A stretch of 64,000 bases of DNA, taken from Escarpia spicata. Lineage: Eukaryota; Annelida; Polychaeta; Sabellida; Siboglinidae. The notes under the pieces were generated by a model. That model saw only the letters and a list, made by a program, of their open reading frames with translations, was not told the DNA's origin and ran no database searches. The translations under genes were made by a program, and so were the position numbers. Positions within the stretch are counted from its first letter, which is position 1, and each line of letters opens with the position of its first letter. The stretch spans positions 5,148,530 to 5,212,529 of the forward strand of contig OZ023210.1 in the NCBI GenBank assembly GCA_963995525.1, written 5' to 3'. Below are positions 44,875 through 53,988 of this stretch, one piece after another.

Positions 44875-45297
44875 ATGACAAGAACCGCCGGTCGCACCAA
44901 CGTGTACGAGGACTACTACGTTCGACAGGTCGGTGGTCAGCTACCGTTCTTCGTCGGCGGCCAGGGGCAGCGGGGACACGGCTTGGGTAATCTGTTCGGG
45001 AGCCTGTTTCGAAGCGCCATGCCGCTTATCAAGAGAGGCGCCATGGCGTTGGGGAAACGTGCGCTCAAGACAGGCGTGCGCGTGGCGCGGGACGTCGTCG
45101 CCGGCGGGAACCTGAAACAGTCGATGAAACGACGCGCGAAGGAGGCCGGCGCCGACCTTCTCGACGGGCTGTTGAACGCACCGCCGCCGAAAAAGCGACG
45201 CCGACCACCGGGTAAAGCGGTAACGGCGACCCCGCGTAAGAAGAAACAACAACGCCGTCGCCGTCAAAAAGAACCGCACGATATATTCAGTAGCTAG
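44875..45297 (+). CDS. Basic virion core-like protein (adenovirus pX/pVI-like)
   Basis: 140 residues from ATG 44875 (the frame also opens at a TTG 21 bp earlier). The pattern YYVRQVGGQLPFFVGG, QRGHGLGNLFGSLFR then PLIKRGAMALGK is a conserved Polinton signature. The tail is strongly Lys/Arg-rich (KKRRRPP, KKKQQRRRRQK), suited to binding packaged DNA. It lies directly between the minor and major capsid genes. Confidence 0.8.
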   Translation: MTRTAGRTNVYEDYYVRQVGGQLPFFVGGQGQRGHGLGNLFGSLFRSAMPLIKRGAMALGKRALKTGVRVARDVVAGGNLKQSMKRRAKEAGADLLDGLLNAPPPKKRRRPPGKAVTATPRKKKQQRRRRQKEPHDIFSS

Positions 45298-45386
45298 GAC
45301 GGATAAAGCCACCGGTCGAAGCGGCGGCGTGCAGTCGGAGCGAACGGCGGCGAACGGGACAGACGTCGACAGCAGCAGCAGCTAGA

Positions 45387-46682
45387 ATGGCGTTCGTGCA
45401 TCCGCAGTCGTGCGAGGGTTTGAAGAGCGAACTGGACCTATTCACGCCGCCGCTAACGCAGACGAGCGTCGAGAGCGGGCAGTGGATCGATCACCAGCCG
45501 CTGACGACGCTCGACGCCGGCGGCCCCATCGAGTTCCTCATCCCGGGCTCGGGCGACGAGTATACGGACCTGTCGAGCGTTAGACTGTACGTGCGCGTGA
45601 AAATAACCCAAGGGGACGGTGCCGATATCGCGCACGACGCTAACGTGGCGCCGTCCAACAATTTCCTGCATTCCCTGTTCAGTCAAATCGACGTGGCGCT
45701 GAACGGCACGTTCGTGACGCCGTCGACCAATACGTATCCGTACCGGGCCTACCTCGAAACCCTACTGAGTTACGGGAGCGATGCGAAAAAGACGCAGCTC
45801 ACGAGCGGTCTGTGGTTCAAGGATACGGCCGGCTTCATGGATGCGACCGCGGGGGCTAACGGCGGGTACACCTCGCGGCGTCACTATACGCGGGACGGTC
45901 ACGAGGTGGAGCTGATGGGCCGCCTGCACGTCGACGTGTTCATGCAAGACCGGTACCTGCTGAGCGGCGTCGACATAAAGCTTCGAGCGGTGCGCGCGAA
46001 GGACGCCTTCACGCTTATGGGAGTGGCGGGGGACTGGAAAGCCGTCATACTGGAGACCTACCTACAAGTGCGAAAAGCTAAAGTGAACCCGGACGTCCAG
46101 CTCGGACACATCAAGGCGTTGATGATCGGCACGGCCAAGTACCCGCTACGGCGGGTCGACTGCAAGTCGTTCTCGATAGCGCAGGGGACGATGTCGCATA
46201 CGCACGAGAACGTCTACCTGGGCACGATCCCGCGACGCGTGTTCCTGATGTTCGTCGACAACGACGCCTATAACGGGGACTACACTAAAAACCCGTACAA
46301 CGCGAAGCACTACAACATAAACTTTCTCGCTCTCTACGTCGACGGACGTCAGGTGCCGAGCAAGCCGTTGCAGCCGGACTTCCCGAACGGTCATTACATC
46401 CGCAGCTACGCGAACCTCTTCGCGGCGACGGGAAAAGCGTACGAGGACGAGGGGTTCGATGTGACGCGCCACGACTACGGTAACGGCTACGCCATCTTCG
46501 GCTTCGACCTATCGCCCGACTGCTGCGATGGCCCGCATTTCAACGTCGTGCGTAAGGGCGCCCTTCGTTTCGAGGTCCACTTCGCGGCGGCTCTCCCGCG
46601 CACGGTGAACGTCGTCGTGTACGGCGAGTTCGAGGCGGTGCTCGAGATCGACAAAAGCCGGAACGTCCTGTACGATCGCTAA
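45387..46682 (+). CDS. Major capsid protein (double jelly roll)
   Basis: 431 residues. It starts MAFVHPQSCEGLKSELDLF and contains QTSVESGQW, DLSSVRLYVRVKIT, NNFLHSLFSQIDVALNG and YPYRAYLETLLSYG, the well-conserved first jelly roll. Later come LMGRLHVDVFMQDRYL and RRVFLMFVDNDAYNG. Trimers of this protein build the capsid. ATG 45387 follows an 89-bp leader after the core protein gene. No damage is visible. Confidence 0.95.
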   Translation: MAFVHPQSCEGLKSELDLFTPPLTQTSVESGQWIDHQPLTTLDAGGPIEFLIPGSGDEYTDLSSVRLYVRVKITQGDGADIAHDANVAPSNNFLHSLFSQIDVALNGTFVTPSTNTYPYRAYLETLLSYGSDAKKTQLTSGLWFKDTAGFMDATAGANGGYTSRRHYTRDGHEVELMGRLHVDVFMQDRYLLSGVDIKLRAVRAKDAFTLMGVAGDWKAVILETYLQVRKAKVNPDVQLGHIKALMIGTAKYPLRRVDCKSFSIAQGTMSHTHENVYLGTIPRRVFLMFVDNDAYNGDYTKNPYNAKHYNINFLALYVDGRQVPSKPLQPDFPNGHYIRSYANLFAATGKAYEDEGFDVTRHDYGNGYAIFGFDLSPDCCDGPHFNVVRKGALRFEVHFAAALPRTVNVVVYGEFEAVLEIDKSRNVLYDR

Positions 46683-46683
46683 C

Positions 46684-47136
46684 ATGGACACTTTTCAGCT
46701 GCTACGTCGCCTACGCCTCGACCCGTTCACTAGACGCGTGGTCGTCGGCGTCGTGGCCAAAGACGCGCTACCGAAACGACGGCTCACCGATCTACCGGCG
46801 GCTTTCGTATGCAATACCGACGACGGCGGCGAACCGGGCGAACATTGGGTGGTCGTCTACGTGGACATCGACGGGCGAGGCGACTACTTCGACTCGTACG
46901 GTCTGCCACCGCAGCACGACGACTTCCGCGCCTTCCTGCGCCGCAACTGCGACGCGCGCTGGACGTACAACGACAAGCGACTGCAGAGCGTGGTCTCTAA
47001 CGTATGCGGACAATATTGCGTCGCCTACCTACTCTTACGATGCCGCGGTCTACCGCTAAAGGGGTTCCAGTACCTGTTCGGCGCCGATCGGGTGACTAAC
47101 GACTGTCTCGTATTCGACTGGCTAAATCCGCATTAG
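46684..47136 (+). CDS. Adenain-like cysteine protease (capsid maturation)
   Basis: 150 residues. The catalytic set of the C5/Ulp1-like family is visible: His54 (GEHWVVVYVD), Asp70 (YFDSYG), Gln101 and Cys108 (SNVCGQYC), with the Gln-Cys distance of 7 seen in adenain. It processes capsid and core precursors. It starts one base after the major capsid stop, suggesting coupled expression, and is the last gene of the plus-strand block. Confidence 0.92.
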   Translation: MDTFQLLRRLRLDPFTRRVVVGVVAKDALPKRRLTDLPAAFVCNTDDGGEPGEHWVVVYVDIDGRGDYFDSYGLPPQHDDFRAFLRRNCDARWTYNDKRLQSVVSNVCGQYCVAYLLLRCRGLPLKGFQYLFGADRVTNDCLVFDWLNPH

Positions 47137-47377
47137 ACTCTTATTAACTACTAGTATCGCTTTCAAGCTTGTTACCGCTACTACTACGAATAAAAGACGA
47201 TGAAACGTATTGTAGGTGTTGCATTTTGTTTTATTTCGTACCAGGACCCTACCTACCTACCTACCCTACCCCTAGAGACCCGGCCGCCGCCTACCCCTTA
47301 GAGGGGTAGGTAGTCCTTTAGGCCCTGTCCTCGCCTTAGAGGCGCCCCTTAGAGGGGTAGTTCCCCCGCCTCGCCTA
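47137..47377. terminator. Convergent 3' region between capsid block and polymerase
   Basis: A plus-strand AATAAA lies at 47189-47194 and a minus-strand AATAAA at 47230-47235, correctly placed to end the protease and polymerase transcripts. The rest has ACCT repeats (about 47251-47264) and self-complementary CCCCTTAGAGGGG elements (two copies) that could fold into hairpins. Confidence 0.6.
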
Positions 47378-50300
47378 CTACACGAGAATGGGCGCCGTGG
47401 TGATGCCGTCGTCGAGGACGCGACGCTTAGCGTAGAAATAGCTCAACGCCGCGCGCTCCTGAATGTACGTCAGCACGGACGATTCGCGCACCTGGAAGCC
47501 GCGGTTCGTGCCGCCGCGGCTCCGTCGATCGCGCAGCACGGCGAGGAAGACGTCCTTGTCGATGTCGTTCTGACGCTTATTCAACCCCTTAGTGCTGTAC
47601 TTGTCGCCGTCCCGACCGAAACAGTAGTACGTTTTACTACAGAGCGCGACGATTCCGCGCCCGGACCACTCCTCCTTGAAGAGCCCCGGCGTTCGCCTGT
47701 CGTACAGGCGTCGTCGAGCGCAACAGGGCGGCGGCGTGTCCCACGCTCGCCCGGCGAGTCGGCACTGCGCGTACGCGTCCGCGTGAACGTCGCAGCATTC
47801 GGCCGGGAACCAGTCGCCGCGATGGCGAAAGTAATGCTCGCGTTTAGCCTCCTCCACCAGGTCGTCGACGTTCCGGCCCGCGAGGGCTATGTACGCCGAG
47901 TCCGTATCCATGGCGCAGTACTGGAAGAGGGGTCTCGGGATGTAGAAGGCGATAAAATCGTAGTAAAACTCGAGCATCCGTAGCTTCGCGTACTGATAGA
48001 CGAAGTAGCCTATCTGGTTTGGTAGTTTGTAGCGGACGATTCGCTTGTTCAGCGCCACCTCGTAGACGCTGCCGGGTACGACGACGTCGAGCTGTCGGAA
48101 GCGGCGGTCGTTGACGAGCGTCGAGGCGCCGGTCGTCGTGCAGTATTTCGTGTCCCTGTGGAGATCGACGCGCGTAATAGTCTTCCCGTAAGAGCTGTTG
48201 CCCATTAGCTTAAAGGTGTCGGCGATGATGGTTTTGTCGGGGTCGGTGTCGCCCTCGCGTCGCGCCGCCGAGACCGTGTCGCCGAAGCGGCGGAAGCAGG
48301 CGACCGGGACGTACTCGACGATCTGGTACACGCGGTCGACGACGAGGCCGTGCTCCAGATACCACCGTAGTAGGGGCGTCGCGAGTAGAATCTTGCTGCC
48401 GAAAAAGCTACCCACGAGCGTCCGTTGAGGTCGCTTCAGGAGGTCGTGAGCTTCGGCGTAGCGACGCATGAACGGGCTGAGATCGTCGCGGCCGATGTTG
48501 GCGTTCTTGAACACCGGTTGCATCTCGGCGAAGACATCGCGCAGCGCGTCCGGGACGGCGATGTCGCACTCTACCAGCCCGAAGAGGGTACCGTCGCGTA
48601 CGCCCTTCAGGATCGTCGACGTCGTAACGACGGCGCCGGGGGTCGTCCAGCGACTCTCCTCGGGCGGCGCCGGCGGTCGCAGTTCGCGCCATTGGCACTC
48701 CCACATCTCGACGACGGTGACGAACCGGCGAAGGTAGGTGGTGACGGCGTTCGTCTCGGCGTAGAGGCGACTCATCGACCGCCCGTTAACGTCGTTCATT
48801 TCGCGCCCCGTACACGGGCAGCCGTGAAAGAAACACCCCTGGAACTGGTACGCCGTTCGCGTCTCGCGACACCAGCCGTCGACCCGGTACTTGCCGACGC
48901 GGTGTTCGCGCCCGTTGAGCATGTGTCCTATGCGCACCCCCGTCCTTTCGGCCTCCCACGTTAGCCACTGCACGGCCATACGGCCGTAGCGGTGTACGCG
49001 TTGCGGCCGAAAGCCGGTCTCCGCCCGCCGGCGCGTATACCACCCCGTCGGCATATCTTGGGTGATCGCCCATAGGTAGAGCCCGTTTGCGTCAAAGCCC
49101 ACGATCGAGCGACACGGGTGGCCGCCGTGTAGAACGGTTACGTCGGCCTCGTGATAGCGCGCGAAGATGATCGAGGGACCGCCGACGATCTGCGTCTGTA
49201 TGAGCCGGTGCAGGTCCTTGTTCGATTCGTTGAAGAGTGTGAAGTGAATCGATAACGGGAGATCGTTGAACAGGTAGAGGAGCGTTAGACCCGGGACGCT
49301 GATGCCGTCCTTAAACATATCGATGCGGTGCTGCTGGTAGAAGGTGAACTGCTTGTCGACGGCCTCCAAAAATGGGACCACATCTCGGTTATTGTACCAC
49401 ACGAGGAAGTCCCTTAGCGTGGTCATCCCTTCGGCGCGCCATACCGCCGCGCAACCCTCGTACGCCTCGGCGGAGATCCCTTCGCATTTCAGGTGGCTGT
49501 AGAACGCCTCGCGCGGCGGTAGTTTGTCGTCGTCTAGTTTCCCCAACGAGTCGACGTACTCGTAGGGGAAGTAGCCCTTCGTTACGCTGCAGCCGTAAGC
49601 CTTCAGAAACTTATCGTAGCTGAATCCCGGGGCCAGGTAGTTAGTGATGTCCAGGAACTTGAGCGTCTCCGTCGACAGGCACATGAAATTGTTCTGCCGT
49701 TTAATCGCGAACGCCGTCGAGGTAGGCTGACCGACGATCAGGAAGAGGGGCGTGAGATACTTTTTGACTACGTTCAAATCGTACTTGCCCGAATTGAAGC
49801 CGAGGACGGGGAGTTGGCGTAGATGCGTCCACAGGCGTGTGGCGAGCGCGGTGTACGGGGTCTTGTTGTCGGTGTCGCCGGCGGCGACTCGCCATTCGGC
49901 GTCGAGCGTCTCGATCGCTTCGAAGACTCGGTCGTACGACGGTCGCAGAGCCGCGCACGCCGCTTCGCTCACGGCCTCTAGGGCGACGATCAGGCGCCGC
50001 GCGAGATCGTTCGAATCGCCGGTCGTAACGAAGCATTGCGCCGCCTCGTGACCGGGGACGTTCGAGGCGATACTCACGCTGAGTAGCTCGTGCCGGGCTA
50101 TCCACCGGCACTTAGGGCTATCCGCTGGCAGGTCGCTATCGTCGAAGTAGCATTCAAAGTCAAATGTCGCTCTGTACGGGTAGTAGCGGAGGTGGTCGGG
50201 TACGCAGATGCCCTCGTCGTCCAGCTGCTGAAACACGGACGGTGTCGGGCGGTAGACACCGCCGGGAAAGACGTGGCGAACGGCACCCTCACATGTCGCT

Positions 50301-51607
50301 TCGTGCCGCCGTAGCGTAGAGGGCTTTCGCCACAACGAGTCACCGCACTTACTGCACAGGTACGATCGCGTATACCGCGAGACGTTGGGTATATACGAGT
50401 AGTGAGTGTCGTATAGATTGACGTTCATGGTAGTGGGGTATCGGTAGAGGGAACGACGGACCAATTCGGCTGTCGATCCGCCGTCGGTCGTCGTCGGATC
50501 TATCAGTCGATACACGACGACGTTGGTTTCGAAGCACGTCTCCACCCGGTCGAGCTCGTTCAGCGACACGCCGGCGAAGGTGTAGGGACTCACCACCCCG
50601 TCGTTGTAGTCGGCGTAGAGCCGTAAGGCGGGGGTCGTCAAACGGATGGTGTTTACCATGGCGGTCGGGGGGGACAGTAGTCTTCTTCGGTGTAGGGCCA
50701 GGCACCGGAAGAGGCATAAATTATCGGTGTACGGCTTACCTCGACGGTCTTTCGCGAGCGCGATGATCGATCTGTTCGCGTACAGGTAGGCGGGTAGTTG
50801 AGCGTTCAGACACCCGATCGGGTGGTGGATGATGGCATTGAGGAAATAGGTAACATTTGTTACCAATTCGACGACCCACCCCGAGTCAGGCCGTTGCATT
50901 ATCGCGTATTGCAGAACGTCGGGTTGTCGGACGGTCTCGAGGAAGCGGTCGAACGAGGCGGCGTCGGTAACTAGCATCGGGGATTCGAGGAAGCGTCCGC
51001 AACAATTACAGGATGTATGATAATACCGGAAACGACCCGTCTCTTTGTGTCTTAACACAAACCCGAAACTTAAATTGATCTTGAACGCTCGAGTTTGTTC
51101 CTCAAACATTTGTCTTAGTCGCGGTTCGAGAACGGACGTGTCCACGCAATGAGTCAGCTGGTGATTGTATCTCGACTGAAGAGGGCCCCGGAATATCGAC
51201 GTTCGTATACTCGACCAGTGCTCTTGCACTGTACGCCGTAGACCGGCCGACCACCCCTCATCGTCCGCGTCATCATCATCGGGTTGTGGCGGTGGTGGTG
51301 GTGGCGGTGGCGGTGGTGGTGGTGGTGGTGGTGGTGGTACTACCTTTTTTTTCGTACCGCAGGTTTTCGAAACTCTCATATGATTCAACAGAGAATGTCG
51401 ATGAAGAAAATATTTACCGCATTTCGGGCAGGCGATATCGTCATCTCGATTTCCGTTAACGCAATTCTTTAAATGTCTTACTAGGACCCTACGCCCGTTA
51501 TACGTCTGATCACAATTCGGACATCGGTACTCCCGTGGTTTACTACTACACGTATGTCCCACCAAACTAACGACGTCTCGATTGCATACGGGACAACGAG
51601 TAGGCAT
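47378..51607 (-). CDS. Protein-primed-type family B DNA polymerase
   Basis: 1,409 residues from ATG 51607 (the frame also opens at a TTG 30 bp earlier). It replicates the linear element. The N terminus has zinc-finger-like pairs (CPVCNRDVV, CPNCDQTY, CPKCGKYF, residues 5-83), then a run of 17 prolines and an acidic patch. A further finger (CSKCGDSLWRKPSTLRRH) sits near 420. Exonuclease motif I (TFDFECYFDD) is near 484 and motif II near GFNSGKYDLN. Polymerase motif A (VGFDANGLYLW) is near 840, B (KLMGNSSYGKT) near 1134, and C (CAMDTDSAY) near 1232. An insert with GCFFHGCPC resembles the cysteine-rich endonuclease-like insert of Polinton polymerases. All catalytic motifs are intact. TATATA at 51674-51679 is a likely promoter. 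Confidence 0.96.
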   Translation of the reverse strand: MPTRCPVCNRDVVSLVGHTCSSKPREYRCPNCDQTYNGRRVLVRHLKNCVNGNRDDDIACPKCGKYFLHRHSLLNHMRVSKTCGTKKKVVPPPPPPPPPPPPPPPPPQPDDDDADDEGWSAGLRRTVQEHWSSIRTSIFRGPLQSRYNHQLTHCVDTSVLEPRLRQMFEEQTRAFKINLSFGFVLRHKETGRFRYYHTSCNCCGRFLESPMLVTDAASFDRFLETVRQPDVLQYAIMQRPDSGWVVELVTNVTYFLNAIIHHPIGCLNAQLPAYLYANRSIIALAKDRRGKPYTDNLCLFRCLALHRRRLLSPPTAMVNTIRLTTPALRLYADYNDGVVSPYTFAGVSLNELDRVETCFETNVVVYRLIDPTTTDGGSTAELVRRSLYRYPTTMNVNLYDTHYSYIPNVSRYTRSYLCSKCGDSLWRKPSTLRRHEATCEGAVRHVFPGGVYRPTPSVFQQLDDEGICVPDHLRYYPYRATFDFECYFDDSDLPADSPKCRWIARHELLSVSIASNVPGHEAAQCFVTTGDSNDLARRLIVALEAVSEAACAALRPSYDRVFEAIETLDAEWRVAAGDTDNKTPYTALATRLWTHLRQLPVLGFNSGKYDLNVVKKYLTPLFLIVGQPTSTAFAIKRQNNFMCLSTETLKFLDITNYLAPGFSYDKFLKAYGCSVTKGYFPYEYVDSLGKLDDDKLPPREAFYSHLKCEGISAEAYEGCAAVWRAEGMTTLRDFLVWYNNRDVVPFLEAVDKQFTFYQQHRIDMFKDGISVPGLTLLYLFNDLPLSIHFTLFNESNKDLHRLIQTQIVGGPSIIFARYHEADVTVLHGGHPCRSIVGFDANGLYLWAITQDMPTGWYTRRRAETGFRPQRVHRYGRMAVQWLTWEAERTGVRIGHMLNGREHRVGKYRVDGWCRETRTAYQFQGCFFHGCPCTGREMNDVNGRSMSRLYAETNAVTTYLRRFVTVVEMWECQWRELRPPAPPEESRWTTPGAVVTTSTILKGVRDGTLFGLVECDIAVPDALRDVFAEMQPVFKNANIGRDDLSPFMRRYAEAHDLLKRPQRTLVGSFFGSKILLATPLLRWYLEHGLVVDRVYQIVEYVPVACFRRFGDTVSAARREGDTDPDKTIIADTFKLMGNSSYGKTITRVDLHRDTKYCTTTGASTLVNDRRFRQLDVVVPGSVYEVALNKRIVRYKLPNQIGYFVYQYAKLRMLEFYYDFIAFYIPRPLFQYCAMDTDSAYIALAGRNVDDLVEEAKREHYFRHRGDWFPAECCDVHADAYAQCRLAGRAWDTPPPCCARRRLYDRRTPGLFKEEWSGRGIVALCSKTYYCFGRDGDKYSTKGLNKRQNDIDKDVFLAVLRDRRSRGGTNRGFQVRESSVLTYIQERAALSYFYAKRRVLDDGITTAPILV

Positions 51608-51673
51608 GTTTGTTGCAGCCGGAGCGAACAATAACAAACACGTTATTAGTTGAAAAGAAGCTCTACACGCCTC

Positions 51674-51679
51674 TATATA
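51674..51679 (-). promoter_or_regulatory. TATA-like element for the polymerase gene
   Basis: TATATA on the minus strand, about 67 bp upstream of the polymerase ATG, in an otherwise GC-rich stretch with trinucleotide runs. Confidence 0.45.
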
Positions 51680-51949
51680 CGGGTGGGTGGGGTGGTGGTG
51701 GTGATGATGACTGTTACCGCCGCCGCCGCCGCCGTCGCTAGGACTACTACTACTATTGATTACCGGGGTTGACCCTACGGCGATCTTTGCCCTAGTTACG
51801 GTGAGGCGAAACGGTGGAGCTAAAAATAAAGGGTCGCCTTCTACTATGTGTGTGTTGTGTTGCAGCCTTTATCACAGGCGAGTGTAAGTATAGGACGGGA
51901 GTGGTGATTTTCGTAATAGTAAACAACAAGAGTGTTTATACGTTTCAAC

Positions 51950-52172
51950 GTTTTATTAAGCGTCGTACAACAAGCAAAACGTGCTTTATTAAGCACCGCA
52001 TATTCGAATAAGCAGGCATATTTTCTATTAAAACGTTCTCCACAAACGTGTGTTATTAAGCGATATTCAGCACAAGTGTGCTTTATTCTTCTTTTTCGGT
52101 TATATAAAATAAAGTTCTTGATCTAAGGTTGTATTAAGCAATTCTCGCCATTAAAGTTCATTTTTTAAGCAC
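51950..52172. promoter_or_regulatory. Cluster of TTATTAAGC-type repeats
   Basis: At least five copies of (T)TATTAAGC or a close variant, at about 51953, 51986, 52053, 52132 and 52162, in an AT-rich gap of the GC-rich element. Two are preceded by ACGT-containing sequence. Read on the minus strand, some contain AATAAA just after the stop of the next gene, so they may act as polyadenylation signals. The regular core also suits protein binding sites. Confidence 0.5.
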
Positions 52173-52175
52173 TGT

Positions 52176-52979
52176 TCAGAAATCAGCTCTTCCCAGTAGG
52201 TAGGCCGTTACCGCCGACTCCAGTCTCACGTAATCGGAGCGGCTGTGGAGCCAGTCGGTCTCAAGGAACCACGCGGTTACCCGGTGTACGAGACGAACTT
52301 CGGCTTGACGATCCGCGTGAAGCTCGTATCGGTCGTGAACGTTCAGGATCATACGCGTCAAACACGGTATTAACGATCGATCCGAGTAGTCGGTCAATAC
52401 GGATTGGAAGAAGCGAGTGCATATACTGAACACATCCGTGAACAGTCGCCGATAGTGGCGGCTAGGGCGCCCGGCTCTGTACCCTTGTACATGTACAAAG
52501 GGGCACCCTTCGTTGGACTCGCATTCACCGCAGTAACGGCGTGCACGATCGAGTATGCTTTCCCCGATCACCTCGGCGAAATTACTCATCAGCTCCCTCA
52601 TCAAATCCGCATCCTGAGGTGGCGCGAAGCACGCTCGGGGCGGCCTGGACGATGGTAACTCGAGAAACGGTGACGCCGAGCCGGACGATCCCTGTTGCGC
52701 GTTCGAGTCTCCCGATGATATTAGCACGGTCGATGCCGCCTCATCATCCGCCGGTCTGTCGATCGGGAGCGGGTATAGGCTCGTATACGTAGGCGGCGGC
52801 GGTTCGCCACGAGTTTCCCCTGCTAGACTGGTATCGGTTGACCGAGGCGGCGGCGATGCTGTCGAGCTCGAATACGACGGCGGTGAGTCGCAAGCGACTA
52901 GCAGCGGTGGTTGATAGGTAGGCTCGACCAAGGGTGTCCACGGAGTGGTGGCGGCCTCGAGCAGGGCGAGGGATATCAT
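52176..52979 (-). CDS. Proline-rich PPxY protein of unknown function
   Basis: 267 residues from the first ATG (52979). The N-terminal half is disordered, Pro/Ser-rich, with PPSY and PPTY motifs of the WW-domain-binding (late-domain-like) type. The C-terminal half looks folded and has YCGECESNEGCPFVHVQGY, a possible metal-binding cluster, then a helical basic region ending in VTAYLLGRADF. The frame stays open to 53081, where CTGTAG on the minus strand looks like a splice acceptor, so the true N terminus may be spliced. I do not recognise the family. Confidence 0.6.
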   Translation of the reverse strand: MISLALLEAATTPWTPLVEPTYQPPLLVACDSPPSYSSSTASPPPRSTDTSLAGETRGEPPPPTYTSLYPLPIDRPADDEAASTVLISSGDSNAQQGSSGSASPFLELPSSRPPRACFAPPQDADLMRELMSNFAEVIGESILDRARRYCGECESNEGCPFVHVQGYRAGRPSRHYRRLFTDVFSICTRFFQSVLTDYSDRSLIPCLTRMILNVHDRYELHADRQAEVRLVHRVTAWFLETDWLHSRSDYVRLESAVTAYLLGRADF

Positions 52980-53104
52980 CGGCGTGTCCGACGGTAGCAG
53001 ATCGGCGGCGGCGGTGGGTAGGGCGCTCAAAGCATCGATGATTATAGAGTCGAGGGCCCGCGCCCGTGCCTCTTCGACGTCCTACAGTACACAAAAACGA
53101 ATCG

Positions 53105-53902
53105 TTAGCGGTTAATATACTCATCGTCGTCGTCGTCGTCATCATCATCATCGTCGCTTTTCTTAGACGCCACACTCCGAACGGTGTACGTCGGCGGGGC
53201 CCCCGACCCCCACGTTGTCTTTCGTACGACGAGCTCCTCGATGACCGTGCCGACGATCTGTAGGACGGTGTCGCGCAGTGTGTCGGGGTTCATCGAGGCG
53301 AGATAGTCGGCCTTGTAGGGGACGAGGTTGGTCATCGCGTCGTCGAATAGACTGATCCATATCTCGGCCGATCCCTCCGCATCTTCCCTCACCATCATCC
53401 GAACCGCGAAATAATGTCTCACCTCGCGCTGTACCCCGTGGGAGGCACATACCTGAATGCTGTTCGACGATCTAAACACCTTACGACGGCATTGGGTACA
53501 CCCCTCGTACGTGCACCGGGTTCTCCATGAGATAGCGGCCACCTTTACGTTGGGCGCTATCGAGTAGAGACCGTCGCCCGCCTGTAGAAGCTCGCTTACA
53601 CTCACCGAAGGTGGAAGGACGAGTAGCGGGGGTGGCGACGACGCACTGCTAGGCTCGGAGCTCGGCGGCGGCGGCGACGTCGCCACTGCTACGGGCGCGC
53701 AGATACCGGCAACGATGGTCGACGGTCGGGCTACGGGCGCGCCCCGGCTGCTGCTGCTGCCGGCGACGGCGGGTGGTGTCGATCGGGCTCCGGATGCGTT
53801 GATACCGACGGGCGACGTCTGATCTGCTGCGGTGGCCGCCTTCCCCTTCGCCTTCGCCTTCTTCGTTCGTTTGATAGGTGGTGGTGAACCCGTCGTCGAC
53901 AT
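53105..53902 (-). CDS. RPA70-like single-stranded DNA-binding protein with acidic tail
   Basis: 265 residues, ATG 53900-53902. A Lys-rich and Pro/Ser-rich N terminus precedes an OB-fold-like domain with a zinc ribbon: Cys130, Cys135, Cys138 (CTYEGCTQCRRKVF), then Cys152 and His155 (VCASHG). The rest runs HYFAVRMMVREDAEGSAEIW, ISLFDDAM and so on, in the order seen in the C-terminal DNA-binding domain of RPA70. A PPTY motif and a run of 11 aspartates follow. Acidic tails are typical of viral and bacterial single-strand-binding proteins. It probably coats displaced strands during protein-primed replication. The family assignment rests on motif pattern only. Confidence 0.65.
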   Translation of the reverse strand: MSTTGSPPPIKRTKKAKAKGKAATAADQTSPVGINASGARSTPPAVAGSSSSRGAPVARPSTIVAGICAPVAVATSPPPPSSEPSSASSPPPLLVLPPSVSVSELLQAGDGLYSIAPNVKVAAISWRTRCTYEGCTQCRRKVFRSSNSIQVCASHGVQREVRHYFAVRMMVREDAEGSAEIWISLFDDAMTNLVPYKADYLASMNPDTLRDTVLQIVGTVIEELVVRKTTWGSGAPPTYTVRSVASKKSDDDDDDDDDDDEYINR

Positions 53903-53982
53903 GACTGCTGCGGCTGAGGAAGTTCGTAAACGTTAAAACAGTCAAAACCGAGTGAATACATAGACGCTCTTAGCCTAACTAC

Positions 53983-53988
53983 TTATAA
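53983..53988 (-). promoter_or_regulatory. TATA-like element for the RPA-like gene
   Basis: CTTATAAG on the minus strand about 80 bp before the ATG, the best promoter candidate for this gene. Confidence 0.4.

Noticed and set aside
47783..50343. Long antisense frames inside the polymerase gene (for example 48425-48964)
   Set aside because: GC-rich shadow frames. The polymerase motifs on the minus strand account for the conservation.
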